NCBI GenBank assembly: GCA_027575765.1
Contig: JANBPT010000078.1
Span: 17,330 to 81,329, forward strand
DNA: 64,000 nucleotides
Source of the DNA: Tieghemiomyces parasiticus
Taxonomy: Eukaryota > Kickxellomycota > Dimargaritomycetes > Dimargaritales > Dimargaritaceae
Reading direction: 5' to 3'
In this document: positions 46,935 through 58,076 of the stretch, in pieces
Numbering within the stretch: the stretch's first letter is position 1
Layout of the letters: the number at the start of each line of letters is the position of its first letter
The notes under the pieces: generated by a model
What the model was told of the DNA's origin: nothing
Databases searched by the model: none
Seen by the model: the letters and a program-made list of their open reading frames with translations, nothing else
Made by a program: the position numbers and the translations under genes

Positions 46935-49118
46935 ATGCGAGTCCTGACTGAGGACGACCGGACGACGCACATCGCCACCGTGGCCGACCACTTGGTAGCT
47001 GAATATGACACGGAGCTCCAAGAACTGCTCTTCACCCTCGATGTGAACCAGCACTACGCCTTCCCGTACAACCTGCTGGACCTCATCGACGCAGACGCGG
47101 GCCTGGGCGACCAGACGTACCGGAACCCGGCCGAGTTTCTCCCCGTGTTGGACGCCGCACTACGGCAGGCCCAGGAAACGTACCGAGACCATCACCCCCT
47201 AGGTGCCGAGATGACGGTGAAACCTCTCGCCCACGTGCGACTGACCGGAGTCCCGCTGAGTCCCGGCCTACTGCGGACCTCGATCCCAGGGTGTGACGAT
47301 ATGGGTCCGCTGATCGGCCTGACGGGCACCGTAATCCGAACGGGCATGGTCAAGGTGGTGGAGACCCAGAAACTGTACAAGTGCACCAAGTGTAAGGGTA
47401 CGTTTATGTCCCACGCTGACATTGAGCAGTACTACCTTGTCCCCAAGCCCGTCACCTGCCTTGCGCCGAATCCGGAACCCTGTCGGGGTAACAAGTTCGT
47501 GCTAGCCGACAGCGCCAGCCTCAACGAGGTGATGCTCAGCGGCGCGGGTAACCTACAGGACCCCGGTGGCGGGGCAAGTACCTGCACTGACTACCAGGAA
47601 ATCAAAGTCCAGGAACAGGTCAACAAATTGGCTATCGGGTCGATCCCCAAATCCATCTGCGTGGTCCTCGAGAACGACCTGGTGGACCAGGCCAAGTCTG
47701 GTGATGACGTGACCATCGTCGGTACGTTGATCCGGCGCTGGCGCGGCGCCTACGAGCACGAGCGCTGCGACATTGAGCTCACTCTGATGGCTAACAATGT
47801 CATCGTCCACAACAACCAAGGATCGGGCGTGACGGTGACCGAGGAGGTCAAGCAGGAGTTTGCCACATTCTGGGAACGCTACCGACTGCGGCCATTCGTG
47901 GGCCGCGACCACATCTTGGCCAGCTTCTGCGCTCCGGTCTTTGGGCTTTACGTGGTCAAGCTGGCCGTGTTTTTGGTGCTGATCGGCGGGGTAGAACGCA
48001 CCGACCCGTCAGGCACCCGAGTCCGCGGCGAGACCCACCTTCTCCTGGTAGGCGACCCCGGAACGGGCAAGTCCCAGTTTCTCAAGTACGCCACCAAGGT
48101 CGTCCCACGCTCGGTGCTCACCACTGGCATCGGGTCCAGCTCGGCGGGACTTACCGTGACCGCGGTCAAGGACGGCAACGAATGGAGTTTGGAGGCCGGT
48201 GCCCTCGTCCTGGCCGACCGTGGCTTGTGTTGTATCGACGAATTCAACAGTATCCGCGAGCAGGACAAGACTTCCATCCTGGAGGCCATGGAACAGCAGT
48301 CAATCTCCATCGCTAAGGCCGGAATCGTATGTAAACTGAATTCACGTTGTACCGTTCTGGCTGCCACCAACCCCAAGGGCCAGTTCGACCCTTCCCAAAG
48401 CCTGTCGGTCAACCTGGCGCTGGCTTCCCCGCTGCTCAGCCGGTTTGACCTCATCCTCATCTTGCTCGACACCCCGAACGACCAGTGGGACCGAGTCGTT
48501 TCATCCTTCATCCTCGGCAGCGAAGGCCCCGCCCGTACGACGGGTGGCCAGCCGGACCCATCAGTTGCGGTCCCCGCCGTCACCGGCTCCGGTGCCCACC
48601 GGCCACCCTCCCACTGCTCACCCCTAGCGACCAAGACGACCACCCCAGCCATCGGGGAACCCCTGTGGGGCCTCGAAAAATTGCAGGCCTACCTTCAATA
48701 CATCAAGGCCACCTACCAACCCGAACTGACCCCGGAGAGCCGGCAGATTCTGGCCACTTACTACCAAATCCAGCGGCAGGGTGACTCCCAGAACGCGGCA
48801 CGGACCACCGTGCGTCTCCTCGAGAGTCTGATCCGCCTGTCCCAGGCTCATGCCCGGCTCATGGCCCGTCACCACGTGAACATTCAGGACGCCGTGATCG
48901 TCATCCTACTCATGGAAACCAGTATGCAGAATTCATCGCTGCTTGAGGACACCACCGTACTCCACTCTACATTCCCTGACGACCCCGAGGCGGCGTATCT
49001 ACGGCAGGAGAGCATAATTTTGAATCGCCTGGGGTTGGCCCGGCTGTCTACCGACACCCACATGAGTCAAGCCTTTGCGTCGGCCCCGCCCACTCAAGCC
49101 TACCCTGACATGGATTAG
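46935..49118 (+). CDS. MCM9: DNA helicase MCM9
   Basis: This MCM-family ATPase acts with MCM8 in homologous recombination and crosslink or mismatch repair. The protein is 727 residues. The MCM N-terminal domain has TVIRTGMVKVVE and a zinc finger (C150-x2-C153, C175, C183), then CTDYQEIKVQEQV. The AAA+ module has Walker A GDPGTGKS (373-380), the GIGSSSAGLT loop, Walker B LCCIDEF (431-437), sensor-1 LAATNPKGQFDP and the arginine finger SRFD (502-505). MCM9-specific rather than MCM2-8 features are TGTVIRT-MVKV, DYQEIK-QEQV and WDRVVSSFIL. It lacks the long C-terminal extension of vertebrate MCM9. The ATG at 46935 is the first in frame; the frame is open upstream but has only a TTG. It is convergent with the PROPPIN gene. 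Confidence 0.93.
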   Translation: MRVLTEDDRTTHIATVADHLVAEYDTELQELLFTLDVNQHYAFPYNLLDLIDADAGLGDQTYRNPAEFLPVLDAALRQAQETYRDHHPLGAEMTVKPLAHVRLTGVPLSPGLLRTSIPGCDDMGPLIGLTGTVIRTGMVKVVETQKLYKCTKCKGTFMSHADIEQYYLVPKPVTCLAPNPEPCRGNKFVLADSASLNEVMLSGAGNLQDPGGGASTCTDYQEIKVQEQVNKLAIGSIPKSICVVLENDLVDQAKSGDDVTIVGTLIRRWRGAYEHERCDIELTLMANNVIVHNNQGSGVTVTEEVKQEFATFWERYRLRPFVGRDHILASFCAPVFGLYVVKLAVFLVLIGGVERTDPSGTRVRGETHLLLVGDPGTGKSQFLKYATKVVPRSVLTTGIGSSSAGLTVTAVKDGNEWSLEAGALVLADRGLCCIDEFNSIREQDKTSILEAMEQQSISIAKAGIVCKLNSRCTVLAATNPKGQFDPSQSLSVNLALASPLLSRFDLILILLDTPNDQWDRVVSSFILGSEGPARTTGGQPDPSVAVPAVTGSGAHRPPSHCSPLATKTTTPAIGEPLWGLEKLQAYLQYIKATYQPELTPESRQILATYYQIQRQGDSQNAARTTVRLLESLIRLSQAHARLMARHHVNIQDAVIVILLMETSMQNSSLLEDTTVLHSTFPDDPEAAYLRQESIILNRLGLARLSTDTHMSQAFASAPPTQAYPDMD

Positions 49119-49377
49119 AGCGCCAAAGATAGACTTTATTTCTGTTTCTAGTCCACCTACCCTGTATTTGTACCATTAACCCTAACGCGTTTAGCAATCC
49201 AAGCCTCCGGCGTCTACGTATGCTTATCATTGATAAAAAAAATAGTGGGCTTGACCTGGCAACCCGGGTAGTACATGGGGGGGCGGGGGAAAGCAGGCAG
49301 ATCAGATTGGACTGGTGGAGCACATATGGTATGAGGCTGTAAGGTTACAAGGCAAAGATGCCATCATTGGCCGTTCG

Positions 49378-50957
49378 TCAAGACAAGAATTTCTTGTATG
49401 ACTCCCGTACACAGTTGCCCTTAAGCGAGTCGAAGACGTACTTGTAGCAGCTGCCGTCGGAACACAGCACGATGATGCTGTTTCGTTCGTTACCGAAAGC
49501 GCACAGGCAGCGCACTTCGCCACTGACCCGAAAATGGGCAAAACTCCATTCCGACGAGAAGTATTTGGGTAGGAGTTCTCGCATGAAGGAGAGACTTTTG
49601 GGAACAGGGGGGAAGGGCGAAGTCGGCGAAGGGCGCAAGGAGTAAAAGTAAAAGTAACAAAAAGGTTAGATCGGTTAGGAGAGCTCGTTCGTGTAAACGC
49701 ACGTCGGGGTGGGTGGGCTAGAGGACCCGGGTCCTGGATGTTAACTGTACGCGCGACACTTACCTTGATTGCCGGTTGCCACCGACGGATTGTATAGGAC
49801 TGGGAGTCAACGGTACGTTCAATAAACAACATGTCACAGGCCACCCGTGTTAGTTAATCTTCTGCCTCCCATCGCACGCGGCACGGGCCCCGAGGACGGC
49901 CACTTTTCGGGGTACCTAAAGCGAAGGGGAGCGCACTTCCCTAGACTTACGTTTGTGTCACTTCACCGTACTGCGGACCGCGGGCGGCCAGCTCGGGCGC
50001 GCCAATCTCAAGGTTAAAGATGTGTATCGTACCCTTATCGGAGGACACACAGAGGCGAGTGGAGTCGTGGCTGAAGGCGATGGAGTAAATCTCGGCGCGG
50101 TCGACGCCCCGCCTGAGCTCGTTCAGCAGCTTGCCGGACCCGGCATGGAAGACACGGACCAGGGTACCTTTTTCGCTAGCGGAGGCAAGCTTGGTGCCCT
50201 CCGCATTGATTGCCAGGCAGCTGAGCCGCGTCGTGTGGGCGGTAATGATGCTGACGTTGGCTGACATGGTCGGCGCGTAGGATCCGCCCCTGGCAGGGGT
50301 GGTCAATCGCCCGGCCCTGGGGGTTTCCGTGGCTGATCGGGTGGGAGGAGTGAAGAAGGAATTGAGGTCGATGACCTGGATGTAACCGTCCTGGCGCCCA
50401 GGTACGGCTAGAATGGACGCTTGGTTGTCGGAGGACAGGGCCACGACGCCCGCCTCGTTTTCGACGGTCTCGAACGAATGGAGTAGCTGGGGGACGACGC
50501 TCAAAGAGTAGACGGATACCTTGGTGAGGAGAACCACGACGATACGGTCACGCCGCATCCGGACGGCCCGCACCTCACTCTTGAACTCCAGTCGGGCCTT
50601 GACCTCGTGTTTGGAGTCATCCCACAGGATAACCTTGTTGGGCGGGAACTGTGGGTTTTTTCCCCCGCCCACCAGCGCCAGATAATTGCTCCGGAACAGC
50701 ATTTCGACCTGGCCGATACCGCCCTCGGGGAAATCGCGCCGCATCTTCTCCTTGAGCGGGTCCGTGTTGTAGATGCGAAACCCCGTGTCGAGGCCCACCG
50801 CAAAGCAGCCGTAGTCTTGGTTGAAGCTGGCAAAGAGGAGGCCTGGGTGTACCGCCGTACTGCCCGTAATGCCGACCCCAGAGGCTGTGCCGCCGTGCCC
50901 ATGCCGGGTGGTCGATCCGGCAGCGTAGCCAGTCTTACTGGGGCGAGTGAGGTTCAT
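49378..50957 (-). CDS. HSV2: PROPPIN beta-propeller, HSV2/WIPI3-type
   Basis: This is a seven-bladed WD40-like phosphoinositide-binding protein that recognises PI3P or PI(3,5)P2 on autophagic or endosomal membranes. I read three exons: 49951-50957, a 36-nt microexon 49764-49799, and 49378-49594, giving 419 residues. Donors are GTAAGT at 49950 and 49763, and a TTAACTAAC branch precedes the microexon. The lipid-binding motif is LRRG at 281-284, the form found in WIPI3/WIPI4/Hsv2 rather than the FRRG of Atg18. The microexon supplies GGNRQS, which splices to SLSFMRELLPKYFSSEWSF, restoring the conserved NRqSsLs-LLPKYF junction. The start is ATG 50957. A loop with Thr/Pro/Arg between blades (about 202-232) is longer than usual. 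Confidence 0.93.
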
Positions 50958-53900
50958 GGGTCGTGGGGGGGGGTCCAAGCTGGCCTAGAGGCGAAGGAAC
51001 GGTCAATACGCAAAGTAGAACAGACGACCAGGGACCCCTCGAGTAGATGAATGCGGGGATATAGGTCTACGCTAGCGGTTAGAAGGGGAGCGGAGTTGGT
51101 CGCCCTGGACGGGACGTATGTGGAGGGGAAGCGGGACGGCTGTGGGGAGGGTTGTCGTAGGCCGACGACGGTGGCGAGATGGAACGAGATTGGTGCGCCA
51201 AGGTGGCGAGCGGAGTGACAACCTAAGGGTAGACGGGTGCAATAGGGAATGGGTCAAGACCGTTGTGAGCTCATCACAAGTAGTAAAGGATGCGCTTTGG
51301 TATAGGAGCAGAGAGCAGGAAGTCTCAGAGCCGGGCGGCACGGTGCGACTTGACGAATGAAGCACAAACCAAGCGCGTGCCAGTTGGACAATGGGCCTCA
51401 CGGGGGTGCCAATGCCAGCAAAGCCCCTTCTCCCTTCCGCCCGAGCGGGTGGCTTGACCAGGTGAGACTTCGGCTCTTCCCCGCCTAAGTCACGCCCGCC
51501 CTCATACTCTCCCCTTCATGCCTATAAGGGCTGACGGTCAATGGCAGGTCCACCGGCTGAACGAGCCAGCGACGAGACTGTGACAGGTCCTGGGCCCAGT
51601 CACACGACCCAAGGGTCTAAGTAACGTCGACGAAACCGGCCCCAAACTAAAGTTGTGGGCGTCTATTAATTTTAATTATATTTTGGTTTTGCCGGCGTAA
51701 TTCCACGGTCTCCCTGATGGAGAAGTTGCACCGCCTAGAAATGTAACTCTGCACGCTCCTGCCATTTGATGTCTAGGCCTATGGAACTCGAAAGGCGTGT
51801 GACCTGGAACTGTCGCAGTACCTCCTTGTACCAGCCCAGTTGACTGGCTTAAACCAGAACTGATACAGGAAGGAGTTGACTGGACCACGCCGTTGGGACG
51901 ACTAACGTAGCACGAGTCACCAGCGCTTGGGGACGGGGTATTAGAGGTTTTTAACCCCGGCGGTGACTTATTCCTCCGGGAATCAAGCATCGGATTCCAG
52001 ACCGGACTTTCGACGTGCTACACTGTACTACGCGATAATAACGCTTAACTGCTCCTAGAGCAAACTGGTTTAGCACTGAATATATATATATATAAATAAT
52101 ACCAACCTGGTACAGCCGTTGTACTCCCCACCAAGTATACCGTGTTTCGACTATCCAGGTCTAGGTATAATAAGGTACTGGTCGGCCTATTTGACACAGC
52201 AGACTCTTCAATTACATTACCAGCTCGTGCTCCTCATCACATGAGCCATCTCACGTGCTATGCCCACTAAGCTGTGAGTGCAAGTACAAACACCCCCCCC
52301 GGTACGGCGTCGACCATTTCTGTCAAATATGGCCTTGCATTCGAGTTATACGCCTAAACCAGTCCCGGTTGGCTTTCGTTCCGTAGATGCGGACTTAATC
52401 TTTGTCGGAAGGCTCTTGCGGGGAGTATATATCGACAACAACTAGTCTTGCCTCCGAGTAGGGCTCAAACACCCGCCCTTGACTACAAACTCGGAAGGTG
52501 AGGTTTGATAGGTTAATGGTGGAAATCACATCGTCATAGGCCCGGTCGTCATAAATAAATTGAATACAATCTTCGTAAACAGAATATAGCGGCTCAAAGG
52601 TAGGCTGCTAGACGGCTGATTAGAGTTGGTAATGGAAAGGGGAGAATGGTACCACAGATGGGACAGTGTGGTGTTTCCAATCGATTTTGTAGTCACTGAT
52701 CGTTTATTTCCGGCCAACTTAAGTTTCTCGCCGAGGTTTTCAAAGCTACATGATGCACTTGGTACGTGGAGGACTCCTTTACGATCTTTAATGCTTGCCA
52801 TACCAATTAGCTAACGAATGCGGTGCAGGAATGAGGTGGTGAGGCTGGACAATTGGGAGAGATGGAATGTAATGCCGGTTCTCAGAAACTTCCAATATGG
52901 TGAGCTGTCAAAGGAGAGTGTGCCTGTTAGCCATGGCACGCCCAGGCATAGTTATAAGACGGACACCAGCAGCTGCCTTTACAAGACGTAGTTGGTCGGG
53001 GTGTACCTATGACCCGTTATGTAGACTGCTCATGCTGTACACGCGCTTTATGCTGACCGGTAGTCACTTTCTAACGTCCTACCTAATACTTTGGTTAATT
53101 TAGGGATGTCGCATGGCCAACGTCATAAGGTATAAGGGGCTGTAAAACATGTATCAAACAAAGGCCCCTCGAAATGATAACAAGGCAACGGTGATGGTAA
53201 TAAAAAGGAGAGTATCGTCAATAATAAAACCTCACGACCTTGGGTCAACTTGGCCCAAGCAGTTTGGGGTTAGGCATCATTGTTATCGACAAATTGCCGG
53301 GAGGTGTCTAATGTGGTATTATGATGGGGCGTCGAAAGTCCCACCCCTTGTTTTGCGACAACCTTGTGCCACCAGCATTTATACCCAATGTTAACATATT
53401 GTTAACCCATCAGCTTCCCTTGTGGTGATCAACTACGCACGTACTAGGTTTGTACGCTGGGTAGGGAACCTGGACTTCCGGAAGGCATTCCTTCGTCTAA
53501 AACCTTTGACGAAATATTTTCTTACCTGAAAAATTTTTACTCGCCAAAGTTGGCACCTCTCTCGAGTATAATTCCCGTTATTAAAGGATCCAACCAACTG
53601 GCACTCAAAAAAAAAAGAACGAGCCCCAATTACGCGTTAAAAATTACACAACCAATTAGCTCTTCACTCATTTTATCCACCTTTGGATTGAAGCTTCGCC
53701 CGTGGGCACCTTCAAAGTCATCTTATTCGTTTATCAAAAATTATACCAAAAAACCCTTTAAAGATCATAACCCGATTAAACCCCCATTAAAACAATCTAG
53801 TACCCCCTTTGCATCCTCCTCCTGACACCTCCTCTATCCTTCCCCCCTCTCGCTACGTGGAACTAGGTCTCCCCTTTCAAACTCGACCACCGCAGATGAT

Positions 53901-54454
53901 CGCCCACCACATTGCCCTTTGAATACAGACACGAAGCAGGAGAGTCAAGCCCTTAATATGAAAGGTGAGCCAAAAGCTCAGGCAGCAACCACGCTAGCGC
54001 TTATCCTGCACAGTGACAAAGGCGTACTATGTATGGTTCCAGGCATGACGTTGCTCTTTTCCCCCCTCTTTCGAGTTATCATATCCAAAGTTCATTATTT
54101 ACTCCTTAAGGTTCAATCAATTACATACAGGGAACATTCTAAGCGACCCTGGCGATACGAGTCAAAAAAAGGCGGATTGCGTAAGTATGTTAAGCCCTGT
54201 GCTGTCCTTGGATCGCAGTTTCCTAGCCTCTTAGGTATTACAACAAACCCCCGGCAACCCATATATCCCCTTCGTCCCTACCCAGGGATGTACAACTTCC
54301 AAGAAACCTTGGGGGTTTGGGTGAATGGAAGGTCCAAGATCATGACACAAATCTTCCACCACTGACGCGTAGTATTCACGAGTAGGAAGCGAGTCGTTTT
54401 AATGCACGAGAAACGGACATAAAGTTACCAATCCAGTGTCGTTTACGTGTTGCA
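50958..54454. other. 3.5-kb gene-poor interval
   Basis: The first part is the PROPPIN promoter. The rest holds only short unsupported open frames (for example the ATG frame at 51676-51990, minus). A TA microsatellite lies at 52079-52094, and a strongly G-poor tract on the plus strand at about 53590-53900. Confidence 0.4.
53590..53900. other. G-poor, strand-asymmetric tract
   Basis: The plus strand here is unusually poor in G, with A-runs and C-runs such as CCAAAAAACCC, ATTAAACCCCC and TAGTACCCCC. A similar tract lies at about 57850-58010, just after an LTR-like fragment. No coding frame is convincing. It may be a degenerate leader or element remnant, which is inference. Confidence 0.3.
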
Positions 54455-55735
54455 CTAAATTTGAACGTGGACGGCGGGGCCAGTTGGAAGGGGGGAGTTA
54501 AAAAGTAGGCCGCTAGGAAGGCCCGAGCGACCGGTCATTCCCGGGCGCGCCAGCTTCATCAAGTCAGCCAGGCTACGGTTAAGGGACAAGAAGGTGGGTT
54601 TCCCCTTGCGGGCTTGAAAGGTGACGAGTGGGATGGAGCCTCTATCGGAGTTATTGACCAGGCGCTGGCCCTGGTGAGCATGATTCTCTGGCGGTTCGTC
54701 GTCACACTTCGGTTTGAGCCAACTTCCCGGCCGAAGCAGCTCCGGGTACCGCCAGTGAAGGGTGACAGAATTGGGAGCAGCCTTCCGGCCGCGGGTGCCC
54801 GTAAATGACAAACCGACCTGAAATCCCCCGTGCTGAAACGGCAGATGAAGTCGCAGCGAATGCTTCGTTGAGGTTCGGAGGAAGGGCAGCGAGACGTCGA
54901 TTTCACCGCCATACGGAGCGACCTTATCATAGGACACCGCTTGGTCCAGGTCGGTGGCTGGGGAAAGAGAGGTGACCGGTGTCAGCTCTGACAGCCGTGA
55001 CTCGGGCGCCGTTGAGCCGGAAATGGTCGGGGCCAGCGTCAGGGCGGTACGCAGAAGCCACACTAGGGCAATGCAGGCGGCATTGGCCATGCGTGGGTTC
55101 ACCAACTGCAGGGCAGGGTCCGTTGGTGTGGTGGCTCCGCAGAACAGGTTGTCATCTTCGCCCGGAATTATCGCCATTACGGCTCCCTTCTCCTTGGTTA
55201 CCGAGTGGTAGGAACCAGTGGCTGGTACCCAATTGGCAGCGCGGGGAAGAGAGGCAACACCGTCCAGAAAATTCAAAAACCACGTCAGGTCATCCTGGGC
55301 CAGCTTCAGCGGCCGTTCAATGATCTTACAGGAGACTTGGTAAGTGGCGGTCGATCTACCATATTGGACCTCGACGGGCTGCATAACGATTCGATTCCGT
55401 GCCTTGGCCAGGAAGCTACTCACCTTGCGCTGGAGAGATGGAGTTGGAGGGATGAGAGATCGAGCGGCCGGGATTGGGCCAACATAGGTTGTATAGGGCA
55501 AGTGGGGAATACCAATTCGGCGAGGTCGAATGCGGCGGGGGATATCCTGATGGTCACGGGGGCTCGAGAGGCCACGGCCGGCGACGTGATCGAGAGCGGT
55601 TGGCGGTCCGTACTTGCATATCCAGGTGCTCAGCTTCATCAATACTAGGCCGTAGATTATTATCCCCAATTCAAGGAGGAGACTGGCGGATACCATCGAG
55701 AGATTGGCACCGTGGGCGAAGGTGGCGGCCGACAT
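54455..55735 (-). CDS. Hypothetical protein with N-terminal hydrophobic segment
   Basis: A single-exon frame of 426 residues from an ATG. Residues about 9-40 include a hydrophobic stretch (SASLLLELGIIIYGLVLMKL) that could be a signal anchor or membrane segment. The remainder is soluble-looking and contains blocks such as MQPVEVQYGRSTATYQVSCK, ERPLKLAQDDLTWFLNFLDG and NSVTLHWRYPELLRPGSW. A second weakly hydrophobic region lies near residues 220-242. I recognise no family. The codon use and even composition argue for a real gene. It lies in the accessory right part of the window, far from conserved neighbours, and is probably lineage-restricted. Confidence 0.6.
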   Translation of the reverse strand: MSAATFAHGANLSMVSASLLLELGIIIYGLVLMKLSTWICKYGPPTALDHVAGRGLSSPRDHQDIPRRIRPRRIGIPHLPYTTYVGPIPAARSLIPPTPSLQRKVSSFLAKARNRIVMQPVEVQYGRSTATYQVSCKIIERPLKLAQDDLTWFLNFLDGVASLPRAANWVPATGSYHSVTKEKGAVMAIIPGEDDNLFCGATTPTDPALQLVNPRMANAACIALVWLLRTALTLAPTISGSTAPESRLSELTPVTSLSPATDLDQAVSYDKVAPYGGEIDVSLPFLRTSTKHSLRLHLPFQHGGFQVGLSFTGTRGRKAAPNSVTLHWRYPELLRPGSWLKPKCDDEPPENHAHQGQRLVNNSDRGSIPLVTFQARKGKPTFLSLNRSLADLMKLARPGMTGRSGLPSGLLFNSPLPTGPAVHVQI

Positions 55736-56224
55736 GGTGTGCAGGGCGGACGTCGTTGGTGTAGCTCGGGAAGGACACGAATGGTTATCGGGTTGAAACT
55801 GGCCTTGTGATGGTAGGAACTATAAAATGGCACCTAATTAACGTTAGGCATTCATGTCGATGTGGGTGGGATAAAATATATAAGCTGTATAAAATCGGTA
55901 GACGGGGGCTAGGCGGAGGATGGGCATTAACGAAAAGCTAAACGGGGTCAGAAATGCAACGTAAGTTGGCGCTTCAGCAAGTAGCGGTAGAGCAAGTGGT
56001 TTCAGCTAGATGGTGAGGTTGGGCAGCTAACCGGGTGGGCGGGCACCGGCTCCTTAAATGCGTTTGATGCCGAGGATGGCGGAGGGCTACCCCCTCAACC
56101 TGTGTCGGCCAGCCGCGTGGCCTCCCTCCTCACTTTCTCGCCCTCTCGGAGGCGAACAGCGGCCGATGAGGCTAATGAGCTGCTACAAGGTAGCAAAGAT
56201 AAGCTAGAATAACGATACTTGTCC

Positions 56225-56578
56225 TTAGTCCACGTTCAGCCCTTGACACAATGAGCTGACCAGGGGCTTGCGTAAGGATGATTTCCGTGCATAGAGTGTG
56301 CCTGTGGTGACTTGGGCACCTTCTGAGCCGGGAAATGAAAGACTCGGTTCGTCTAATGCACTGTATGTCGGGTCGGGTACGTAGGGGTGGGGCTGATTCA
56401 AGAGAGGATAGCAAAACCCCAGCGGCATGGAAATCGACCCAATGGGCCAGAGCGGCTCGGTGGCGGCAGCGAACCCATTCACCACTGCATAATGTGGTGG
56501 CGACCTTACAGTGCAGGTACCCCCGAAATTAGACATTGGTAGAATATAGAGTATACTGGTTGGCCCATCATAACCCAT
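56225..56578 (-). CDS. Weak candidate: hypothetical 117-residue frame
   Basis: An ATG-initiated frame starting MGYDGPTSILYILPMSNFGG with balanced, protein-like composition and mild Pro/Ser enrichment. No motif is recognised and no splice sites or promoter support it. The open frame extends 38 codons upstream without an ATG. It may be spurious or the end of a broken gene. Confidence 0.2.
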   Translation of the reverse strand: MGYDGPTSILYILPMSNFGGTCTVRSPPHYAVVNGFAAATEPLWPIGSISMPLGFCYPLLNQPHPYVPDPTYSALDEPSLSFPGSEGAQVTTGTLYARKSSLRKPLVSSLCQGLNVD

Positions 56579-56795
56579 TACGTACGACGCAAGGCAAGGG
56601 TCTGATTGGAGCTTGATTGAACTGGATGGAGCGGAAGGGTAGACTGGAAGAGAACTAAAGTGAATTGGGGGACTTATACTGCCTATGGCCAACCATAACT
56701 ACATTCATACCATGCACCAGTCTAATGCCTGCGATATAGTGTAATAGTGCTGATCGAAGGAAGTATTCTCTACTTAAATGCCTCAATAACTTTGC

Positions 56796-57300
56796 CGTAG
56801 GTTAAAACTACCCTAGAGGAGACCAGGGCTGATAGCCAAATGTACTAAAAGCTAATAAACGAAAGGACGTACAAACGCATTGAAGGGTGATGTCGAAACC
56901 CGGTTCAGGTGGACGAGAGGTTTATTGTGTAGCGACTCTGGAGGGTCTTTTATACCGAGGGATTCCCGGCGTCCTCCGTAACGGTCACGGCTTGGGTTAG
57001 AGGAAAACCCCAAGGACGACAGGGCGAGGCCGGGCTAGCGCCCAGACAGAGTATGAAGGCAGCTACCAAGCTGCCGCATCAGCTAAGCGGAAGAAGGCTG
57101 ATGAAAGTAAAGCCCTAAAAGGGTAGAGGTAGCAATGCCTGTCAAAGAGAAGATGCTGTCCAGCAGATCAGGGAGGTTGGCGTCGCCATAAAGGAATATT
57201 GAATCGTGGAATGGGCTACTAATGGAGAGAAAGGGGCGGAGATGTCACAAATGATCGAATCAGTGGTTTTGGACGTGACAGGCGTTGTGTGACGCTCATA
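56796..57300 (+). mobile_element. Retroelement-derived segment, copy 1
   Basis: From 56796 (CGTAGGTTAAAACTACC) to about 57196 it is collinear without gaps with 63410-63810, with roughly eight mismatches seen. After that, similarity continues at a lower level to about 57290. It carries a short Lys/Ala-rich frame (QAAASAKRKKADES). Near 57262-57285 the sequence aligns with the protease motif of copy 2 but is degraded (VLDVTG followed by a stop). It is a broken internal fragment of an LTR-type retroelement. Confidence 0.6.
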
Positions 57301-57708
57301 AACGGGGCTGCATAACCGACACATCTATAGGCAAACTCTCCAAGCCACCGACCGCCGAGTCCGCCCTGTAATCCTCAGTAGGCAACTAACCGAACCCGAA
57401 CCACCTGGCCTCACACTTTATATCAATGCAGGACTTCGCCATCCTCCTTGGTCCCTCTCCGTCTATTAGCCTACATCTCGTATCGTTTAGCTCTCGTACC
57501 ACCCCGGTTACCACTTCTCCTTACGCCTATCACTTTCTCCACGTCTTCGCTCTACCAACCTGGCTCATACCGCCTGTACTCACCTTACTTTTGCATCCCT
57601 TCTTACTTATCGTTTACTGCTTGCACCATCGCATCCTCAGTAACGCCCGTTACGCCTCCCACGCCCGCTATTTCGCTTTAGCGGCATCACACGCTGGCTA
57701 TCATATGA

Positions 57709-57840
57709 GTATAAAAGCCCTACCGATCGCAATCTGATAAACCGCTGCCACTGCTCAATCCACAACTTAAGCCCCCAGCTAAAGCTCAATAGCTAGCTAC
57801 TTTACTAGAAAGTATGCGCCCACTACAATTTATATCTTAC
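57709..57840 (+). repeat. LTR-like fragment, copy B
   Basis: It has GTATAAAAG, then ATAAACCGCTGC, then AAGCCCCCAGCT, then CGCCCACTACAATTTATAT, in the same order and over nearly the same length as 9455-9588. It lies about 400 bp downstream of retroelement copy 1. Ends and target-site duplication were not identified. Confidence 0.35.
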
Positions 57841-58076
57841 AAATCAAAGCGTTACCCGGGTGCACTTTTAAAAGACCACATTCTTATTCATTCGATAAAC
57901 CTAAAACAAACAAAAAGCCCCCCTTAAAACCTTTTTTTATAACCTTTACAATCACCAATCATATTTCAAGTTTACTTATCAAACACTACCGCACAAGATA
58001 AAGTATATTAACATCTAGAGATATGCCATCTAGTATTTTTCCGGCCATCTTTGTACAAGCCGCCACAACAACTTCC

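Larger units (their letters stand above)
55736..58076. other. Interval with retroelement fragments
   Basis: It contains the first copy of the duplicated retroelement segment (56796-57300) and LTR-like copy B (57709-57840). A minus-strand ATG frame at 56225-56578 is listed separately as a weak candidate. No conserved gene is seen. Confidence 0.45.

Noticed and set aside
51676..51990. Minus-strand ATG frame of 104 residues
   Set aside because: No motif or supporting signals. It lies in a gene-poor interval full of similar chance frames.
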